A stretch of 8,003 bases of DNA, from NCBI GenBank assembly GCA_028292185.1, contig JAQGMT010000434.1:1-8003 (forward strand), written 5' to 3'. Source of the DNA: Ramlibacter sp. (GTDB lineage: Bacteria > Pseudomonadota > Gammaproteobacteria > Burkholderiales > Burkholderiaceae_C). A model generated the notes under the pieces. The model was not told where the DNA came from, did not search any database, and saw only the letters and a list, made by a program, of their open reading frames with translations. Shown here piece after piece: positions 4,848 to 8,003 of this stretch. Made by a program: the position numbers and the translations under genes. Every line of letters starts with the position of its first letter. The stretch's first letter is position 1.

Positions 4848-4885
4848 GCGGCGGCACGCAGCCACCCAACCTAAACGAAAAAACG

Positions 4886-6124
4886 ATGGAAAAGTCTCCT
4901 ACGACGGACGCCGGCGCGATGGCCGCCGCGCTCGGCATCCTGGCCCACGACTCAGGGCTGCGGCCCTTGCGCCTGGGCGGCAAGACGCTGGTGCCCGTGG
5001 TGCAAGGCGGCATGGGCGTCGGCGTGTCGGCCAGCCGGCTCGCCGGGACGGTGGCGGGCTGCGGGGGCGTCGGAACGATCTCGTCGGTGGACCTGCGCCG
5101 GCATCACCCCGACCTGATGGCCCAGACCGAGAAGCTGTCGGGACCGCAGGCGCGCGCACCCATAGACGCGGCCAACCTGGTGGCGCTGGATCGCGAGATC
5201 GCGCAGGCCCGAAAGATTTCGGGCGGCCGTGGCTTGATCGCGGTGAACGTGATGAAGGCCGTGAGCGCCTACGAAGCGTACGTGCGGCAGTCGCTCGAGA
5301 GTGGGGCGGACGCCATCGTCGTCGGCGCGGGCCTGCCGCTGGACCTGCCCGACCTGGCGCGCGACCATCCCGACACCCTGCTGATCCCGATTCTTTCGGA
5401 CGCGCGCGGCGTGCAGGTGATCGTGCGCAAGTGGGAAAAGAAAGGGCGCCTGCCCGACGCCATCGTCATCGAGCATCCCCGGCTGGCCGGCGGCCATCTG
5501 GGTGCCGCAAACGTGGCCGATCTCAACAACCCGCGTTTCGATTTCGACGTGGTCATTCCGCAAGCGCTGGCCTTCTTCAAGGCGGCGGGCATCGAGCGCG
5601 ACATTCCGCTGATCGCCGCCGGCGGCATCCGCACGCACGCCGATCTCCTGCGATTGCAGGGCCTGGGCGCCTCGGCGGTGCAGCTCGGTACCGCCTTCGC
5701 CGTCACTTGCGAATGCGATGCCTCGCCGGCCTTCAAGAAAGTGCTGGCCGACGCCAAGCCCGAGGATGTGGTCGAGTTCACCAGCGTCGCGGGCCTGCCG
5801 GCCCGGGGCGTGCGAACGCTTTGGCTGGACAAATACCTGCGTCTCGAAAACCGGCTGCAAGACCACGCCCACGTGCAACGTTGCAGCATGTGGTTTGATT
5901 GCCTGTCGCATTGCGGGCTGCGCGAGGGCAAGGCGGCCTGGGGCCAGTTCTGCATCGACCGCATGCTGGGACTGGCGCTGTCCGGCGACCTGGGCAAGGG
6001 CCTGTTCTTCCGCGGCGCGGGCGCCCTGCCCTTCGGCGCGCAGATCCGCCCGGTTCATGACTTGATGCAATGGCTGCTGGGTGGAATCGTTCCGGCCACG
6101 CTGGCCGGGGAGATGGCAGTATGA
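4886..6124 (+). CDS. Nitronate monooxygenase / NPD-family FMN flavoprotein
   Basis: A 412-residue TIM-barrel flavoprotein of the 2-nitropropane dioxygenase family, whose characterised members oxidise alkyl nitronates (for example the toxin propionate-3-nitronate) using FMN and O2. Signatures: VPVVQGGMGVGVSASRLAG (36-54, N-terminal FMN-site strand), INVMK-like VNVMKAVSAYE (120-130), GADAIVVGAGLP (140-151), EHPRLAGGHLG (196-206, with H204 at the catalytic histidine position), AAGGIRT (244-250) and GASAVQLGTAF (261-271), both phosphate-binding. The C-terminal extension (about 325-390) carries C333, C339, C343 and C356, as in a subset of NPD-like proteins. Start: ATG at 4886 gives the usual short lead-in, though its ribosome site is poor; ATG at 4799 (29 more residues, overlapping the isomerase stop) and ATG at 4919 are alternatives. 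Its stop overlaps the nrdJ start (ATGA), so it is translationally coupled to nrdJ. The true substrate is uncertain, since this family is often over-annotated. Confidence 0.88.
   Translation: MEKSPTTDAGAMAAALGILAHDSGLRPLRLGGKTLVPVVQGGMGVGVSASRLAGTVAGCGGVGTISSVDLRRHHPDLMAQTEKLSGPQARAPIDAANLVALDREIAQARKISGGRGLIAVNVMKAVSAYEAYVRQSLESGADAIVVGAGLPLDLPDLARDHPDTLLIPILSDARGVQVIVRKWEKKGRLPDAIVIEHPRLAGGHLGAANVADLNNPRFDFDVVIPQALAFFKAAGIERDIPLIAAGGIRTHADLLRLQGLGASAVQLGTAFAVTCECDASPAFKKVLADAKPEDVVEFTSVAGLPARGVRTLWLDKYLRLENRLQDHAHVQRCSMWFDCLSHCGLREGKAAWGQFCIDRMLGLALSGDLGKGLFFRGAGALPFGAQIRPVHDLMQWLLGGIVPATLAGEMAV
6107..6112 (+). promoter_or_regulatory. Ribosome binding site of nrdJ inside the NMO gene
   Basis: GGGGAG lies eight bases before the ATG at 6121, within the last codons of the upstream gene, and supports the ATGA overlap start. 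Confidence 0.7.
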
Positions 6125-8003
6125 AGCGCGACCTCACGACGGCGCAGGCACTCACGGTGCAAGCGATCAGCCTGGATGTGCTGCGCGAGAAATACCTGAA
6201 GCCCGGCGAGCAAACCGAGCTCGAGCTGCTGCAACGCGTCGCGCGCGCCCTGGCTTCGGTCGAGGTGGAAGAGGAGCGCGCCTTGTGGGAAGGCCGCTTC
6301 CTCACGAACCTGCAGGCCGGCGCGATCGGCGCGGGCCGCATCATGAGCGCGGCCGGCACCGCGCTGCAGGCCACGCTGATCAACTGCTTCGTGCAGCCGG
6401 TGGGCGATTGCATCCAGGGCGACGACGAGCAGGGCTACCCGGGAATCTACGAAGCCCTGCGCGAAGCCGCCGAGACCATGCGGCGCGGCGGCGGCGTCGG
6501 CTATGACTTCTCGCGCATCCGCCCGCGCGGCGCGGCCGTGAGCGCAACGGCGTCCATCGCGTCCGGCCCGTGCAGCTACATCGACGTCTTCGATCATTCC
6601 TGCGCCACCGTCGAAAGCGCGGGCGCGCGGCGCGGCGCGCAAATGGGCGTGCTGCGCATCGACCACCCCGACGTGACCGAATTCATCACGGCCAAGCGCA
6701 AGCCGGGCCGCTGGAACAACTTCAACGTCTCGGTTGCGGTCTCCGACGCCTTCATGAAAGCGCTGGATGCCGGCGACCCCTGGCCGCTGGTGCATCGCGC
6801 CAAGCCGGGCCCTGGCCTGCTGGCCCAAGGTGCGTTCCAGCGCGACGACGCAATGTGGGTGTACCGCACGCTGCCGGCCGCTGAGTTGTGGGACACGGTG
6901 ATGCGCTCGGCGTACGACTTTGCCGAGCCGGGGATCCTGTTCATCGACACCATTCACCGCGACAACAACCTGCGCTGGTGCGAGGAGATCGCCGCCACCA
7001 ATCCCTGCGGCGAGCAGCCGTTGCCGCCGTACGGATGCTGCGACCTGGGGCCGGTGATCCTGCCGCGTTTCGTGCGGCATCCGTTCGGCTTCGGCAGCAC
7101 CGCCGAATTCGATTTCGACGCGTTCGCCAAATCGGTGGCCCTGCAAGTGCGCGCGCTCGACAACGTGCTGGACCTCACGCACTGGCCCCTGGTGCAGCAG
7201 CTCGAGCAGGCGAACGCCAAGCGGCGCATCGGCGTCGGCTTCACCGGCCTGGGCAATGCGCTGGCGATGCTGTGCCTGCGTTACGACGAGGCGGACGGCC
7301 GCGCCATGGCCGTGCGCATCGCGCGCTGCATGCGCGATGCCGCGTATGCGGCGTCGGTCGAGCTGGCGCGCGAAAAAGGCGCGTTCCCCGCCCTGGACGT
7401 GAATCGCTATCTGGAGCCGGGCACCTTCGCCAGCCGGCTGGATGAGCCGATGAAGCAAGCGATCCGCAAGTACGGCATCCGCAACAGCCACCTGCTGTCG
7501 ATCGCGCCGACCGGCACCGTCAGCCTGGCCTTCGCCGACAACGCTTCGAACGGCATCGAGCCGCCGTTTTCCTGGACCTATCGCCGCAAGAAGCGCGAGG
7601 CCGACGGCAGCACCAGCGAATACAACGTCGAGGATCACGCCTGGCGCTTGTACCGCTCGCTCGGCGGCGACGTCGCGCAGCTGCCGCCTTACTTCGTGTC
7701 GGCGCTCGAAATGAGCGCCGGCAACCACATCGCCATGATGCAAGCGGTGCAGCCTTTCGTCGACACCGCGATCTCGAAGACGGTGAACGTGCCGGCCGAG
7801 TACGCGTACGAAGACTTCAAGCACCTGTACCACCAGGCCTGGCGCGCGAACTTGAAGGGCCTGGCCACCTACCGCCCCAACAGCATTCTCGGCTCGGTGC
7901 TGGACACCGGCACGGCAGCCCCCGCAGTGGCGGCCGCTACGGCGGTGGACCCGATGCGCGCCATGATCGAGAGCCGGCCCAAAGGCGCCTTGTCGGCCGT
8001 CGC
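6121..8003 (+). CDS. Adenosylcobalamin-dependent (class II) ribonucleotide reductase, 3' incomplete
   Basis: Reduces ribonucleotides to deoxyribonucleotides using a thiyl radical made from adenosylcobalamin, so it needs no O2 and works under both oxic and anoxic conditions. 627 codons are visible; the frame is open at the window edge. Active-site residues are in place: C89 (INCFV) and C307 (YGCCDLG) form the redox pair, and N294-P-C296-G-E298 holds the radical cysteine with its Asn and Glu partners. IAPTGTVS (461-468) is the substrate phosphate-binding loop; SKTVNVP (552-558) and KGLATYRPNS (579-588) are typical of NrdJ. The protein begins directly with the RNR N-terminal helical domain (about 10-50), leaving no room for an N-terminal ATP-cone. 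The C-terminal cysteine tail used for re-reduction should lie beyond the edge. The start overlaps the NMO stop (ATGA) with a good ribosome site. No cobalamin riboswitch is seen upstream; expression probably follows the FNR-type promoter at 4203-4244. Confidence 0.95.
   Translation, partial: MKRDLTTAQALTVQAISLDVLREKYLKPGEQTELELLQRVARALASVEVEEERALWEGRFLTNLQAGAIGAGRIMSAAGTALQATLINCFVQPVGDCIQGDDEQGYPGIYEALREAAETMRRGGGVGYDFSRIRPRGAAVSATASIASGPCSYIDVFDHSCATVESAGARRGAQMGVLRIDHPDVTEFITAKRKPGRWNNFNVSVAVSDAFMKALDAGDPWPLVHRAKPGPGLLAQGAFQRDDAMWVYRTLPAAELWDTVMRSAYDFAEPGILFIDTIHRDNNLRWCEEIAATNPCGEQPLPPYGCCDLGPVILPRFVRHPFGFGSTAEFDFDAFAKSVALQVRALDNVLDLTHWPLVQQLEQANAKRRIGVGFTGLGNALAMLCLRYDEADGRAMAVRIARCMRDAAYAASVELAREKGAFPALDVNRYLEPGTFASRLDEPMKQAIRKYGIRNSHLLSIAPTGTVSLAFADNASNGIEPPFSWTYRRKKREADGSTSEYNVEDHAWRLYRSLGGDVAQLPPYFVSALEMSAGNHIAMMQAVQPFVDTAISKTVNVPAEYAYEDFKHLYHQAWRANLKGLATYRPNSILGSVLDTGTAAPAVAAATAVDPMRAMIESRPKGALSAV

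Noticed and set aside
4526..4885. N-terminal extension of the NMO frame back to 4526
   Set aside because: It overlaps the isomerase gene in another frame and adds residues with no family similarity; ATG at 4886 gives the normal N-terminus.
4952..6070. Minus-strand open frame (372 codons) opposite the NMO gene
   Set aside because: Shadow frame of a well-supported flavoprotein gene; composition is His/Arg/Gln-rich with no domain.
6055..7833. Long minus-strand open frame (592 codons) opposite nrdJ
   Set aside because: The plus strand encodes NrdJ with all active-site residues; the opposite frame has no recognisable domain and starts and ends without context.

Overview
The window is GC-rich DNA with dense, short-spaced genes. 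Protein features and codon bias point to a betaproteobacterium of the Burkholderiales, most likely Comamonadaceae (Ramlibacter, Variovorax, Polaromonas or Rhodoferax type). This placement is recognition from memory of gene types and order, not a database match.

Layout. Positions 1-526 have no credible gene and hold a mosaic of palindromic repeats: a 130-bp element that can fold as a three-way junction (1-130), a 232-bp nested inverted repeat (221-452), and an 18-bp unit repeated twice in tandem (474-509). Next, on the minus strand, come a SafE/TauE-like membrane protein (527-1222) and hemN, the oxygen-independent coproporphyrinogen III oxidase (1233-2615), which look co-transcribed as hemN then safE. 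Divergent from hemN is an fnr-type oxygen-sensing regulator with all four iron-sulfur cysteines (2752-3519). It converges on a hemerythrin HHE protein (3543-4088, minus). Divergent from hemerythrin is a plus-strand series: a cysteine-rich cytoplasmic parvulin-type prolyl isomerase (4282-4806), a nitronate monooxygenase/NPD-family flavoprotein (4886-6124), and an adenosylcobalamin-dependent class II ribonucleotide reductase, nrdJ (6121 to the window edge, 3' incomplete). The last two overlap by ATGA.

How it works together. Both divergent intergenic regions carry FNR/DNR-type palindromes: 2670-2683 and 2711-2724 between hemN and fnr, and 4138-4151 and 4203-4216 between hemerythrin and the isomerase. 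Two are the same 14-mer (reverse-complement orientation). In three cases a -10-like hexamer lies where a box centred at -41.5 would put it. I infer a compact low-oxygen regulon: heme synthesis without O2, membrane/metal handling probably for cytochrome oxidase assembly, O2 or NO binding by hemerythrin, and O2-independent dNTP synthesis, governed by the FNR protein encoded in its middle. The fnr promoter has two boxes 41 bp apart, an arrangement that could give activation and autorepression.

Most unexpected points: an NPD/nitronate monooxygenase-family flavoprotein (normally O2-using) translationally coupled to the anaerobic-capable NrdJ, and the structured repeat mosaic at the left edge. I see no CRISPR array, tRNA, rRNA, transposase or phage gene.
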